A stretch of 64,000 bases of DNA from Acanthosepion pharaonis (lineage: Eukaryota; Mollusca; Cephalopoda; Sepiida; Sepiidae), in assembly GCA_903632075.3 (NCBI GenBank), contig CAHIKZ030001202.1, positions 166,001-230,000 on the forward strand, read 5' to 3'. Below are positions 35,401 to 48,458 of this stretch, piece by piece. The position numbers and the translations under genes were made by a program. A model generated the notes under the pieces. The model did no database searches and was not told the origin of the DNA. It saw nothing but the letters and a program-made list of their open reading frames with translations. How positions within the stretch are numbered: position 1 is the stretch's first letter; each line of letters starts with the position of its first letter.

Positions 35401-37167
35401 TCTCTCTCCTTCATTGTTTTCTCTCTCTCTCTCTCTCTACTTTTTTTCCTGTATTCTCTGTCGTCAATCAAGTATGCACAGCAAATTTGATACTGTTTTT
35501 TTTTTATTTCTCAAAGAATTCCAAATATGCCCTCCCCCTTCAGTTGTGCTGGTCTTTTGTATAGGAGGACATATGTTGTTAAAATGTCATCTAGATGCAA
35601 ACTAAATGAACTTTTGCTAGTCATTATTAATTTCTTTCATTTTAATGTTTTGTTGCTTTTCATTCACAGTTACGCAATCAATTACTCTAAGGCAGATCAA
35701 AAATAAAGAATAAGCCTCAAGTCAGACTCACATCCATGCCACAGATACTCTACAATTCAAACTATAAGAGCTGGATGACTGAATGCAAATCATATCTCAC
35801 CTAATAGATTTACTACTTATTTTTCTCCAAGATTGCTCATAGTATCTTCCTATTTCTTGGTTGACTATGCATCTTTATTTGTTAGCCAGTTCACAAATTC
35901 CAAATATAATGAACATTTTAATTATTTTTCTTCTGTAGGCAGCATATACCTGGGTCAATGTATTTTGACCTGAATCAATGCTCAACTCCAACTGACCTTA
36001 TACCCTTTCCTCTGCCAGACACTAAATGCCTGGGTGAATACATTGGGAATTTGGGCGTCGATAAAGAGACGCATGTAGTCACGTATGACCAAGAGGACAA
36101 TCGGTCTGCTATTCGTGCTTGGTGGCTTTTCAGGGTAAGATTTTTTATATCCTCTCTTTTTATTATTTTTTTCTTTTTCCTCTTTTCTTGCAAGGAGCAA
36201 TAAAAAGGTTCAGATATTGAATTGTGTAAAAGTTCTTATAATCAGATTTTATATTATTTAAAAAAGAATGATTCGATTTCATGACGCATTGCCTCAGTTC
36301 TCGAGCATTGTCATGGAATGAGTCGTTGACCATTTGAAAGATGAGCTTTCTAAGTTTTGAAATAGTACCACAAGGGTGCTGTAGTTGCATCATATCTCTA
36401 GCAACGTTCGGTTGTTTGTTTACCCCTGGAATGTTGAGTCCTCAGCAAAAGGTGTTCTGCATTCTCTAAAACAAATACAGTTGTCACGGTGCAGTGTGCT
36501 TTTCGAAGGCAATTCAACATTAATACGCCCTCTCCTAAGAACATTCAACAGTGGTTTAAACAGTTTCAAGAGAGTATAGGAAAAAGTTTCTGTGTAAAGG
36601 AAAAAGTCCAGGATGACCACAAGTTTCAGAACAACAAGTGGCGAGAATCTGTACTGTGTTTGAGGGGAATCCAAAGAAGTCCACAAATTGAGCTAGCTGT
36701 GAGCTTGAGATCTCTCAATCTGCTATCTGGCATGGGCTAAGAAGATATCTTCATTTGAAACCTTACAGACTATACCTCGTTCAGACACTTACCAAGACTT
36801 TGCTGTCTGTGCTTGGCCTGCAAGTTCCCCAGACCTCACAGTGTGATTTTTTTTTTCTTGTGGGGATACGTAAAAGATTGCATTTATGTTCTACCACTAC
36901 CCACTAGCCCCAATGACCTTAAATAACGAATAACAACAGCGATCAACACGGTTGATTGTGATATGCTGATACATGTCTGGTAGGAATTCTTTTATTGAAT
37001 TGATGTTGCCCATACTGTAGATGGTGGCCATATTGAACACTTGTAAGACAGAAAATAAAAGTTGATTGTGAGTAAAATACTTGTGACTTCACTGGAGTTT
37101 TCTACTGCTTTTCTTTACTAAAATATAGCATAATGGAATTGGTTCATTCTTTTTGAATAACCCCGTA

Positions 37168-37219
<52 letters not shown>

Positions 37220-38037
37220 ACATTTTTATGTTTATACGTTCTTTTTATAGATACAAATATTTAAGTAAATGCTCTGTTTATAATAAACAGTATTAACAGC
37301 CTGAATGTCCGAGAAATTTTCATAGAAAATATTCATCCTCCGACAGGAATCGAACCTGTATCCTACAGGGAACCATCATATAGCCTGACGTGCTTTACTG
37401 ATTCAGCCAGAGAGGAATATTTCAGTTAGCAATGTCGATTTTACTGTTTTTAAACTACAATTCTCCATGATTTTCTCTTGTACATTCATATCTGCTCAAT
37501 GCATATCCAAATGTAAACAAATGATGTCACACATTATAAAATAGACAAAGCCGACATTTTTAAGACATTTTTATCCCACATATATATATATATATATATA
37601 ATGATATATAAATTTGTATATATCAAGAACAGTTTAGAAGGAAAGTGTATGACAAAGTGGAAAAAGTTTTTGTGTGTTGCATTTTGTCCCTTAGGATTTC
37701 ATCAGACTAGATTTGTTTATATTCATGCAACTATGCATGTGCATGACTGACAGATGCTGGGAATTTTAAATTTAAAAAAAAAATGTTTTGTCTTTCTTAA
37801 GTGTTTTGGGCCTACAATATCGAGATTCTTTTACTTTTTATCATCTTTATTATTAAATATCCCACTTGGTGATAACAGAAAATCTACCAAAAATGGTGAA
37901 ACATAAGAATCTGGATACAAACATATATATTCGAGTGTAGACTAACATTTTCGGTGACCTGTTGCAATATACACAGGTGATTTTCTGGTGACGTTAAAAT
38001 TCATGCTAAAAAATTCAGGGGGTCACTTTATACATGA

Positions 38038-38071
<34 letters not shown>

Positions 38072-41000
38072 TACTCATTTTTCTTCATAAAATATTTGGC
38101 CTTTTCCTTGATAGATAGGTTCACCTAGTCTGGTTAACACAACTCCCCAATCTTTTAAACACACTTTTGGTACAGTTGGTGGGGGTTCGTTGCACTTGCC
38201 TCATAATCTCTTACATTCTATTTAGTTATAAAATATTCAGTTTTCCTTGCCTGTCACAATTAACAAACATAAAAAATATTTATATTTAAGTAATAAATTG
38301 CACCAAGGAAATATGAAGTAGTCTTCTCCCCCCCCATATATATATATATATATGTGTGTGTGTGTTACACATCAAAGCATTGAAGATAATCAAGCTAATG
38401 GAAATGATTTTCTAATGTAGTCACAAAATCAGATGTGGTCTTTGGTAACTATAGTTGTTGTTCCACTGTGGGTCATCTTGGCTGCCTTAGTCAGTCTCCA
38501 AGGGTGTGTTTAGGCCAATACATCAAATTCATGCTCAGTATCTTACTGGAAGTCAAATCAGAAGAAAGGTTTTCTTGTAGTAAATAACCCAACACATATG
38601 GTCTGTATTGGCTACTTTTATTGTTCCCAGTAGGGGATTTTTACTGACTACTTGTCAGTGATGGAGAGGATATAGTTAGTGAGAGAAACTCCCTAATCCT
38701 AACAGTTGCTGGCCCATTTACTATGAGGAAGGAGAAATTCCTATTTTTTACTAGGAAATCCTACCCTCTCGCTAGTTGCCGATTTGTTAATTTATGGGTC
38801 AATGAAAAAGCACTTTCCCATCCTGCTTTACTTTCTTTTTTTTTTCTGGCTTCTGATCACCAGCTGACCCTATGAAATATATTGTATTTCAGAAATAAGA
38901 CACATTTCTAACAATCTGTGTGGCTGTTTGGGAAGTTTTTTTTTTTTTTTTTAAACCGTAAGCCTACATTATTCTCTTCTATTTTACACATAAATTGTTA
39001 CAATTTTTCAATACTTGATTTGGATATTTCAAGCATGTTCACTATCTTCGACCATCATATCACTTTATTTATTTTCAGATAACATCATGATTGTATATCA
39101 ACCTTAATAGGTTTCCCCAACCACACAGAGTGTTCAATGACAAATCTCCAGCAAGAAAATTTACAAACCACTTTTGATAAATTTGATTAGTCAATGTACC
39201 TTCTCCATAGACTTCACAATTCATGTTTTTTTTGAGTTTGTGTTATAGCTTTACCTTTCTCTAAATAAAAAAGGCAAAATGTTGGTCATTTTCTTCCATC
39301 TTCAATGCTTGAAGCAATAAACCAAAATTATGCCAATTTTGATAATTTAAAAAAAATATCATATTAGATAAAAGACATCAGAGTAGAACTAAAAAGAATA
39401 TTTTGAATGATTTTAGTTAAAATTCAATGGTTTTTAATGTTATTGAAATAGAATGAATAAACTTTTTGGCTGAACCAAAGTGATTTTTTAATTGATAGTG
39501 AAGGAAAAAAAAAGAATTTTTTTTTTTTTTTAATAGCAAATCTGTGCATGTCTCCCCAGTGATTTCTGTTTATGACCCCTGGTCTAATGCCTATTGTCTC
39601 TGTTTTTCCTTGTTGTATATTCATTGTCTCTGTCTTTTTTACTCTTATTTTTTTTTTTTTTTACCATGTCCCTATCTTTCCAGTTTCTGTGCCTAATGTT
39701 CATTTTCAGTCTCTCTCTCTCTCTCTCTCTCTCTTCCCAACTCTGTGTCTCTATCTGGCTTAGTAAGAACAGCAAGAAAGATGATGAAATATATTCAGCA
39801 ACATGTTGTGACCCAAAAGAAAGACTAAGAACATGTCACCAAGTGCTGATGTAGATTTGGCCAGAGAATATCCACCTGAATAAATATTTGTGCCTAGGTT
39901 CTCTTTTTTTTTTTTCCACCCCCAATATCTCAGCACAAAGTCCATTGAAGTTGGAAGTGGTCAGACAGTTTCAAATAATTTCATGTCACTTGTTTGATTT
40001 CACTTTCTCCATTTTACATCCAAACAAAAGGGCTACTACCAACCATCAGTGAGTTGTGTTGTTTCTAATACCAATGAAAAAAAAAATTGACAAAATCTCT
40101 TGAAAACATTTTGATTCCATTTGCATTTTACCATTGTTGGCTCAAACAATTCTGAGAGTGTTTCATGAACCAGGAATTGAAGAATTTTGTTTTTTTGTCT
40201 TTCTCTCTACAGTATTTTGGCCATCCTAAAGTCTCATTTTTGGATGGAGGTCTGCGTCAATGGATAACAAGTGGGTTTGAAGTCACATCCGAGCCAACAA
40301 CATCAACGGTCAGAACTTTATTTTATAATTTTATTTTATAAAAACCCCAGTTGACACCAACATTAAACTGTCCAGGGTGGGGTTTGATGGGGGTCAAGTC
40401 ATGTATTCCTTTATTTCCTCATTATTTCTTCACATTTTATATGTTTCTAAAATCTCTGATACTACTGTGTGTTCATAAGAAATTTGTATATATGCTTATC
40501 TTGGGTATTATCCTCATAATGTTTTGGCCATTATACATTCTTGACTTCTTCAGCTGTGTTTCTTGTGCTTAGTAACCTTCTCGGAATTTTGATGTGAACC
40601 CTTTATTCAATCAGCAGTTTTTTTTTTAATCATTTCACCCCAAGCAAGACAATAAAGCTACAAAGATGCAAGGGATTACTGAGTGTTAAAGAATATGAGA
40701 AAAATAATGCTAATAAGCAAAAAGAACAATAAAAAGAAACAAGAATTACGAAGACAGAAGATAACGATTGATAGTGCATTTAAAGTTTTGAAGGACGATA
40801 TTGACTGGGAAGCAAGAAGCCGGAAGAGAGTTCCACAAGCGAGAAGTGTGATAGAAGAAACTGTTAGCATTGAACTTACGGTTCCATCTCTTGCCATTTA
40901 TCCTGTAAAATGATGAAAGAAAGAAAAAAAAATAGATAATTTTCATTTCACTTTTCATGTCTATGGGATATTTCCATTAATACTTTTCAGCACTACCAGA

Positions 41001-44000
41001 CCCAGGGATTGAACTTGCAACCACTAGGAAATCAGATATGTTTCAACTAATACTTTAATCGCCAAAGTTATCTGGTGAGCATTAACTGATATGAGTTACC
41101 TCCCCTATGCATGGAAAGTAAAATGAGAACAATCTAGTCACTTGGAGATCGAATAAAGGGTTTAGTTTGAAATTCCAAGGTTACTGAGTACATCGACACA
41201 CGGCCAAAAATGGTTGGCAGGCAAAATGGATGAAATGTGACTCTAAGAAGCAAGTCAAATATTAATGGTTTGAATAGCAAAAGAATATAATAATGATAAT
41301 TCATCCTATCAAAATTCAATTTGAATGTTATCAAAGTTATTTCTTCCCACTAATTTATGATTCATTCTGATTTCTTTGCTTGTCTTTCAGCCAGCAACCA
41401 ACTCTCTCACTTCACATCACTTGTATGTCATTCCTTTCAGCAAAATTTTAAACATTCTTCTTTCCCCACCACTTCATGTTCCTTGGAAATATGATTTTTT
41501 TTTTCTTTTCTTGTCTTATCCAAAGGGTTACCCAAAAATCTGCTGTGATAAAAACTAAATTAAATAGAAGATAATAGAATACTGAAGTTCCTCTACTTTT
41601 GATGAAGTGACATTTCTTTTTTTATTTTATAAAGTGAAAACAAAACATCCGAAGATGAAAGTGATGTTATTCTCTTGAGTTTCTCCTTCAAAGTGGCAGC
41701 TTCCTCATCTTTTCACTATAAACAGGAGGTGCATTTGAGTCTTTAGTGGACATAAAAATAGAAAATCTGATAAAACCTTCATCCACACACAGAAAAATAA
41801 TTTTTTATGATAGAAAATCTAAGCCTCAGGAGATGTTAATGTTCTTGCCTGCTAGCTGTGGATTGTTTAGATACAATTTAACATTTGTTGCTAATACAGA
41901 ATGTTAAAAACAAATAAATAATTAGTAGCATCCATAATTTAATTAATTAAATGAATTAAATTATTTTATTGTCTGAATTTCCAAGAGATTTTAAATATCT
42001 GCTTATTTTCTAAATGTGACACTAAAATCTGTCTGCCTGTAAAAAAATGTCATATAAGCAAGATGATATTCGTTTAATATCCTCTCCAAGCACCCAAGGA
42101 GGGAAATCTGTTGGGGTCTGTACAGATTTCACTCTTGTGATACAATTACCAAAAATGAACCTTCTATTAAATGACCAAAGATTAATTCTGTTTCGGGCAG
42201 CAGTCTGATGCTCAACAAGCAAGTTTTAAAGATAATTGCTTGTGTAGCAGAAAACTTAATTAGCCACAGGCTGGGGGTGGATGTTGAGTATTAGTTTGAC
42301 CTAAGGTCACAATTTTAAGTCATCCAGAAAGGATTGAGTTCACTTCAGTCATAATGATCAGAGATACTTACAAGTTGTATGGATGATATCCTTGGCTTGT
42401 CATCTTAGAAATTGAGATCATCTACCTTGAAAATAATATTAAGAGTGCCAGAAAGTAATGTCATTTTTTATTTTAGAAAAAGACAAACTGTCTTTGATTA
42501 TCAAGCCTTCCCCAATCAGTCACATAATCAGTATCATTATTTTAAGACATTTGTCCATCTTGAAACCAAATTTTCACTCCCCTCTTTGTGAAAGAAAGTT
42601 GGTTTTTGGTACAATAAATCTATGTATATAGATTGTCCTCATCTGACTTTGTCAGTATTTTAGAGAATTTTGACCCCGAGAAAGCACATCCTAGGGTTTT
42701 AAGTAGCCTGAGAAAGTTTACTAAATTCAGTAAGCAAATGGTGTTATCTTGCTACAGAATGACACCTTTCTCTCTTAACCAATATTAGATGCCTTTCAGT
42801 AAAAACTTGGTTCAGACGTTCTGATTTCTTGACAGTCCATATCAGCTGTAATGGTCTGACCTTGTTTTTAATGTCTTGAAATACAGCTCTTCCATAGTCT
42901 GTCAGATACACAGTAAGATATTTTTCAGGTGTACAAATGATTTGGGCCTAAGAACTTGTGCCCCTGACTTTGCGAGAACCAGTGGTTCATTCAGTCTCTG
43001 CTAACATACAGAATGATCCATTTCTTAGAACTTTTGTGCAAATTTCTGTAGTGAGGAATTATCATTTACAGTTACATTCAGACTAATATCTTTGTTGTTG
43101 TTATCATGTTTTGTCTGTTATACTTTTGCCTTCTTCAGGTGTGTCTGTTGATCTGGGTAACATTACACGAATTTCAAACCGGATGCATTATTTTATCTAT
43201 GGGGATTGACAGACACCTGAAAAAGACCAGTGAGAACAGTGACCAAAACATTGTGATAAGAACAACAAACATGAGGATATTAGTCCTATTTCTTATTCTG
43301 AGTAACAAATTGATGAAAGGTTTTTTTTTTTTATGACTCTGACTTAGCTTGACAATCAACAATATTTTGCTTTGTTTTCATTTGTAAGTTTGTGTGACAT
43401 CTTGTTGCCTTTTGAAGATGCTCATAGACAGTAGACACTGTTGAATCCAGTTTTTTTATTTTAATTCATCAGAATGGTTTAATGAGGATCTGTGACAACA
43501 ATTAAGTGATGCTGATTATTGTCCAGTCACATTGGACTTCCTGAATGGCAGATTACAGAAATGTTATAAATACCCGATTGGAATTTAGTTCAACGTTGTT
43601 TTTTGTAGAACCCTGCAAATTCTTTTTGGTAGTTGCAGATGAAACGCATAAATCAGACAATGACAAATATGATTCTGTTTTCTATCAATCGAAGAGTATA
43701 TTGAATATTCTCGTTTTTGTTAGACAATGAAACACCATTTCAATTGTTCTTTTTAAATGGCTTCCTCCTTGACGGTTTTGATTTGACTGCCTGCAACTTG
43801 TGTGTCTCCTAATTTTAAAAAATTGCCTTTGAAGATTTCTATGGACAAGATTAAGGATAATGTGAGGAGGCATCTAACTTTGGAGACTGTTTTGAGATGG
43901 AAAAGGGGAGAATGTGTGAGATCCCAAGGGCAATACTTTGAAGGAAATTACCTTGCAAATTTTGTTTGGTTTTTCTTTAATATTAACTTTCTGGATTTTT

Positions 44001-47000
44001 TTATTGGTATTTTATCTGCATGTTGCTCTTAAAAATTCTTTTCTTTGTTTCACCTTCAACTAACCTCTTTTGTTTCCCTTAGAAATGTCAATATGAATGT
44101 GTCCCTCAGCCTTCCTTGTTAAGGGATTACGGTGCTTTGCAGAGAAACCTTAAAAGTAAAGAAGAACAAGTTGTAGATGCTCGGCCTGAGGTATTGTTTG
44201 CGAAAGGTAACATTGTCTTTTGTAGTCAATTAATCTTTTTATCCTTAATAGAAGAATGTAGAGATATTGGGGGTGTTATTATTCAGAGAAGAGGAGCCAG
44301 TGTTTTTTTTTTTAGTGTTTTTTTTTTTTTTTTTTTTTTTTTCAAATTATTTCACTGCTACCCTCACTCAACGAGGAAAAGCAAAGATAAAAGGTGTCGG
44401 CGACAAGTAAACGTCTCCATCAAAGATAAATCAATTCAAACTCATTGAATTTCTAATTGAAAGGAAAATAATAAATTGTATTACAGTAATAAAATAAATT
44501 TTAGTAGAATTTCAAAAAAAATTTTCAGTGTTTTTAAAAATTTGAACAATTGAAGAAATTTTATTCACATGTCAATTTCAAAAGTAAAAAAGTCTTTTTG
44601 ATCTCGAGTTAGTCATGGGTGAGTACAGGCTGGAAAAATAGATACTTTATACGTCCCCGTCAATGTATAAACTACGTTTGTCTAAATTGTTGCTTGAGAA
44701 TCAAATTTGACTCAAAATATAGACGGGAAGGTTGATAGAATAGAAAATGTGTCTTTGGAAAATAAGAAGAAAGTTATTTGTAAAGTTTGCATGCTAATAA
44801 TCACTTGTATCGTTAGCTTTTCTTGTAAGTGTGAAAAAATTATGAAATATAAAACCTATTTGGCTTTTATTGCTTGGCTTTAAAAGTTCAATCTGGTAAC
44901 CTTATCCCTTTTCGTTTTCCAAACTGAATGAATTTGTAAGAATTTTGTGAAACCTAAACACGCATAAAGATGCTGCAAAGATCAAATGTGGATTTCCGAC
45001 AGATAGAGCTATGCAAAATTGCAACAATGTTCATCACCATCATTGAGAAACTTCTGGTAAAGTCTCCCCTTAGATACCCTCTAGTACGGTCACTTGCATG
45101 GCTGAACCCTGGATCCATTTCTGAAAAAAAAATCTGCCACAGAAGAAAACCTAAAAAGATGTTTGTCTCACATAAAATTCAACAAGTCTGATCGTGAGGA
45201 CTGATGATGTCATCACAAAAAGTTCAAGGAGGAGGCTACTGGAAATATTTGCTTCCACGAATTTCAGCAAGCATGAAGACTGGACATTTTGTTCTACTCT
45301 GTCTAGCAACAAAGAATAACAAAAACTGTGGAAAGATTGCTGGTACTCTCTTATGGACAGGCTTCAGTGGAGAGAGGCCAATAAGGAAATTTCCACTGAT
45401 AATATGAAACAGCAGACTCTGCCATTATCACAGACTATTTAACCACAGTTGGAGGTGCTTGGAATGTTCCCATGACTAAAGGTTCTTCCCTGCATTGCTT
45501 CCAATGCCAGAACAAAATATACAACCGATACCTTAAGGATGACAAGAAAATAGGCAGGAAGAAGCAGCTGGGAAAAAATGGAAATCTATGCCTATGGGAA
45601 TTGAAGAACTGAAGCCCAAAAAACACAATCTTGAAAATTTGTTCTCAAAATTTACTCAAGTCAGCTGACAACTATGCAGAGAAAGCTGAGTAGACTCAGA
45701 ACTTCACACTTATCATAAAATCAAATGCCATAGAGATATCAAAATTGGAAGAGGAGCTGAATGCTAAACTAGATGAACTAAAAAAAAATATTAACATTGT
45801 CTTCTATGTCATGTGCAGTAAGGGGAGCTAAAATGTAGTCTTTTTGTGAAAATTTCTATTTGTAGTTGTGTTCATTAAAACCTTTATACTTCACAGGAAA
45901 TGGGCAGCTATCAAGAGTTTTTGTGACACTCACAAACCATGAGTCATCTAGATTAGCTGAAATGTGTAGCAATAAGAATTAAAGTGTGTAATTCAAAATG
46001 TTCAAGTGTTGTAGAACTCCAATACCACACAAAATGTGTAACATGACCAGTCTGCATTCAGTTGTGTTTTAACCTTTAACACTTCACTGCTTTCAACTGA
46101 TCCATGTGACATGAACTATTAGAACAAATTCTAGATTTTCTTTGAACATCACATCTTTCAAACTATTAAAAGATAAAATTGATGACCATTCACTTCACTT
46201 TGTGTATGTGTACTTGAAACTTCTTAACATAATCCTTGAATTTTTTTGACACATATCTGTGGGAATTGTACAGAAGAAACCATCGTTAATTCTGACATGC
46301 TTTTAGATGGACTCCAATAAATGAATGCACTGTTGATGAAAGAAATATTATTCAAATTTGCAAACAAAACAATTTCTAAAGAAATGCTTGATTTTTATTC
46401 ATTAATCAAAAAGAATAATAAAAATCTATCAATTCTTTAGAAATTGACTCTTGAGTCAAAAAATAAAATAAATTTACTGTTTCTGAGTCATGAAAATAAG
46501 AATTAAATTTTACTTTCTATTTACAGTTTTGATTATACAGTTAAACCTCCCCCCACATTGTTAATTGGGTCCACATGTCACAGCTTAAGTTGTTTTTCAA
46601 TCTAAGTTGAAATAACCACACTATAAACTACAAATAAGCATTGCCTATTATAGTATTTATGATAGGTATGTAAAGTATTCAGAATAAAATAATTAGTTTC
46701 CACCTTTTCTTCTAGCAATATATCCTTACACTTAGCATTAGCACTTACACTGGGACTTTTCTTCAGAGACATTGGCAAAAATGTATTCTAAATCACAATT
46801 GAAAAGTTACTGAAAGAACGTCAACGGCAGAGTATAAATGTAAACAAGTCTGAATTCAAAATCAGTGTGTTGTAGCAGAAAACAACATGAGTACTGCCTG
46901 TTGTCAGGAATTTAAAATAAGAACACAAGCTGAACATACTTTAATATTATAATTTTGGGGTTTTTTGATTATTTTATAAAATGTGTGTGTATATATATAT

Positions 47001-48422
47001 AAAAATTTTTATATATATATATAAAAATTTTTAAATATGATTTTATGTGTTTATTGTTATTTTAGTGTTTTGACGTTTGTAATATTTTTAATGGCTGACA
47101 TAAACTCGCGTAAAATGACCTAAGGTGATATCACTGTATTGGAGAATCATATTGAATGAAGTTGATGACAAAAAAATGTAATTCAAATTGTCTCTCCCTT
47201 TGATAGGATCAGTTTTTGCTAGTGTAATTTTTAAGAATATTTTTTATACAGATCATATTCCTCATTCCAAAAACATCCCATATTCTCAGCTCTTCACAGA
47301 GGAAGAAACCTTCAAATCTAAGGATGACCTCAAGAAACGTAAGTATTTTTTTTTTTACCTATTTTTAGAATAAAATCATGTTTACAAAAATATATGCTTC
47401 ATCAGTAAGTACTTTGATATAATCATTTTTTTTTAAATCTTCAGTAAAACATAAAATGTAGAAAGGAAGATTTATTGGGGATGAAAAATAAAAACCCATG
47501 AAACTTTGAAGTTTAACCAAAAACTTCTTGTTTGTCTCATTCTACATCAAGTAAGAAATGTTCAAAGTACATTTTCTTAGTTGTCACACCTTCATGGCTA
47601 GGATTTGCCATGTCGGGCAAATTGTAGTGAAGCGCTTTCATTCCGTTCATGTTCCATTGGCAAGATGTAATTTCCACTTGAGTAACTTCTCACTAATCAC
47701 TGTTTTATAAAACCGACTCAAGATGGTGCTTACCTGATCACTACAATCTTGACCAGTTCATCTTACTCTGTAAACTTCAACCTTGAGTGGCTTTTGGGCC
47801 TTGAACAGGGTGAACATTATTATTAAAAAAAATGTTGAAGAATCTAAAAACAAAAATGTCTGGCAATATTTGACTAAAATTATTTATTTTTTGCTAAGCT
47901 CGACTTTGGTGGTGGGAGACAGGTTGTATATAAAAAAGGCTTTAGTATCTCAGTAAAGGACAGAAGGGCTAGTTTCGTTGGCTATTAAAACTGAATGGCT
48001 GTCCCAGTAGGAGGTGACGTGTCATAGATGACACCATTCAAACAAAAAGGTGACTTTTTAATGCTTACAATATATAAACGACAAAAGTGCAATCGTACTT
48101 TGTTAAAAGTCAAATTCTCCAAACAACTTTGACAAACTAAATTCAAGAGAATTAGAGCATTACCTGACGTAAGCAGCAGTTATTTAAGGAATGTTTTTAT
48201 TTAGTGCATGTCATACAAAGGTACTTTAAGATTTGTACATTTTTTTTTTATTTTTTTTTAGTTTTTAGCAAAGCAGGTGTTGATATGCAGAAGCCAGTGA
48301 TTGGCACTTGTCAAATGGGAGTCACAGCTTGTGGAATTATTGCTGCTGCAAACATATTGGGAAACACAAATGCCAGTCTTTATATGGTAAGTTTTCATGT
48401 ACTACTATATATAAAAAAAAAA

Positions 48423-48458
<36 letters not shown>

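Noticed and set aside
33618..35440. CRISPR-like array
   Set aside because: Regular repeats without unique spacers in a eukaryotic intron; a simple minisatellite.
33430..35605. Three overlapping long open frames (217 to 667 codons) rich in Ser, Leu and Phe
   Set aside because: They lie in all three + frames of a pyrimidine minisatellite whose T/C-rich strand cannot form stop codons. There is no domain or start context.
35958..36203. Independent single-exon gene of 81 codons
   Set aside because: It is exon 2 of the sulfurtransferase with read-through into the intron.
47252..47338. Shorter exon 5 starting at 47252 as the preferred model
   Set aside because: Phase is compatible, but the protein would be about 276 residues and would lack most of the segment before HIPHS. 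Kept as an alternative only.
48269..48386. Exon 6 acceptor at 48268
   Set aside because: It breaks the phase with exon 5 and loses the LFSK sequence that matches the family.
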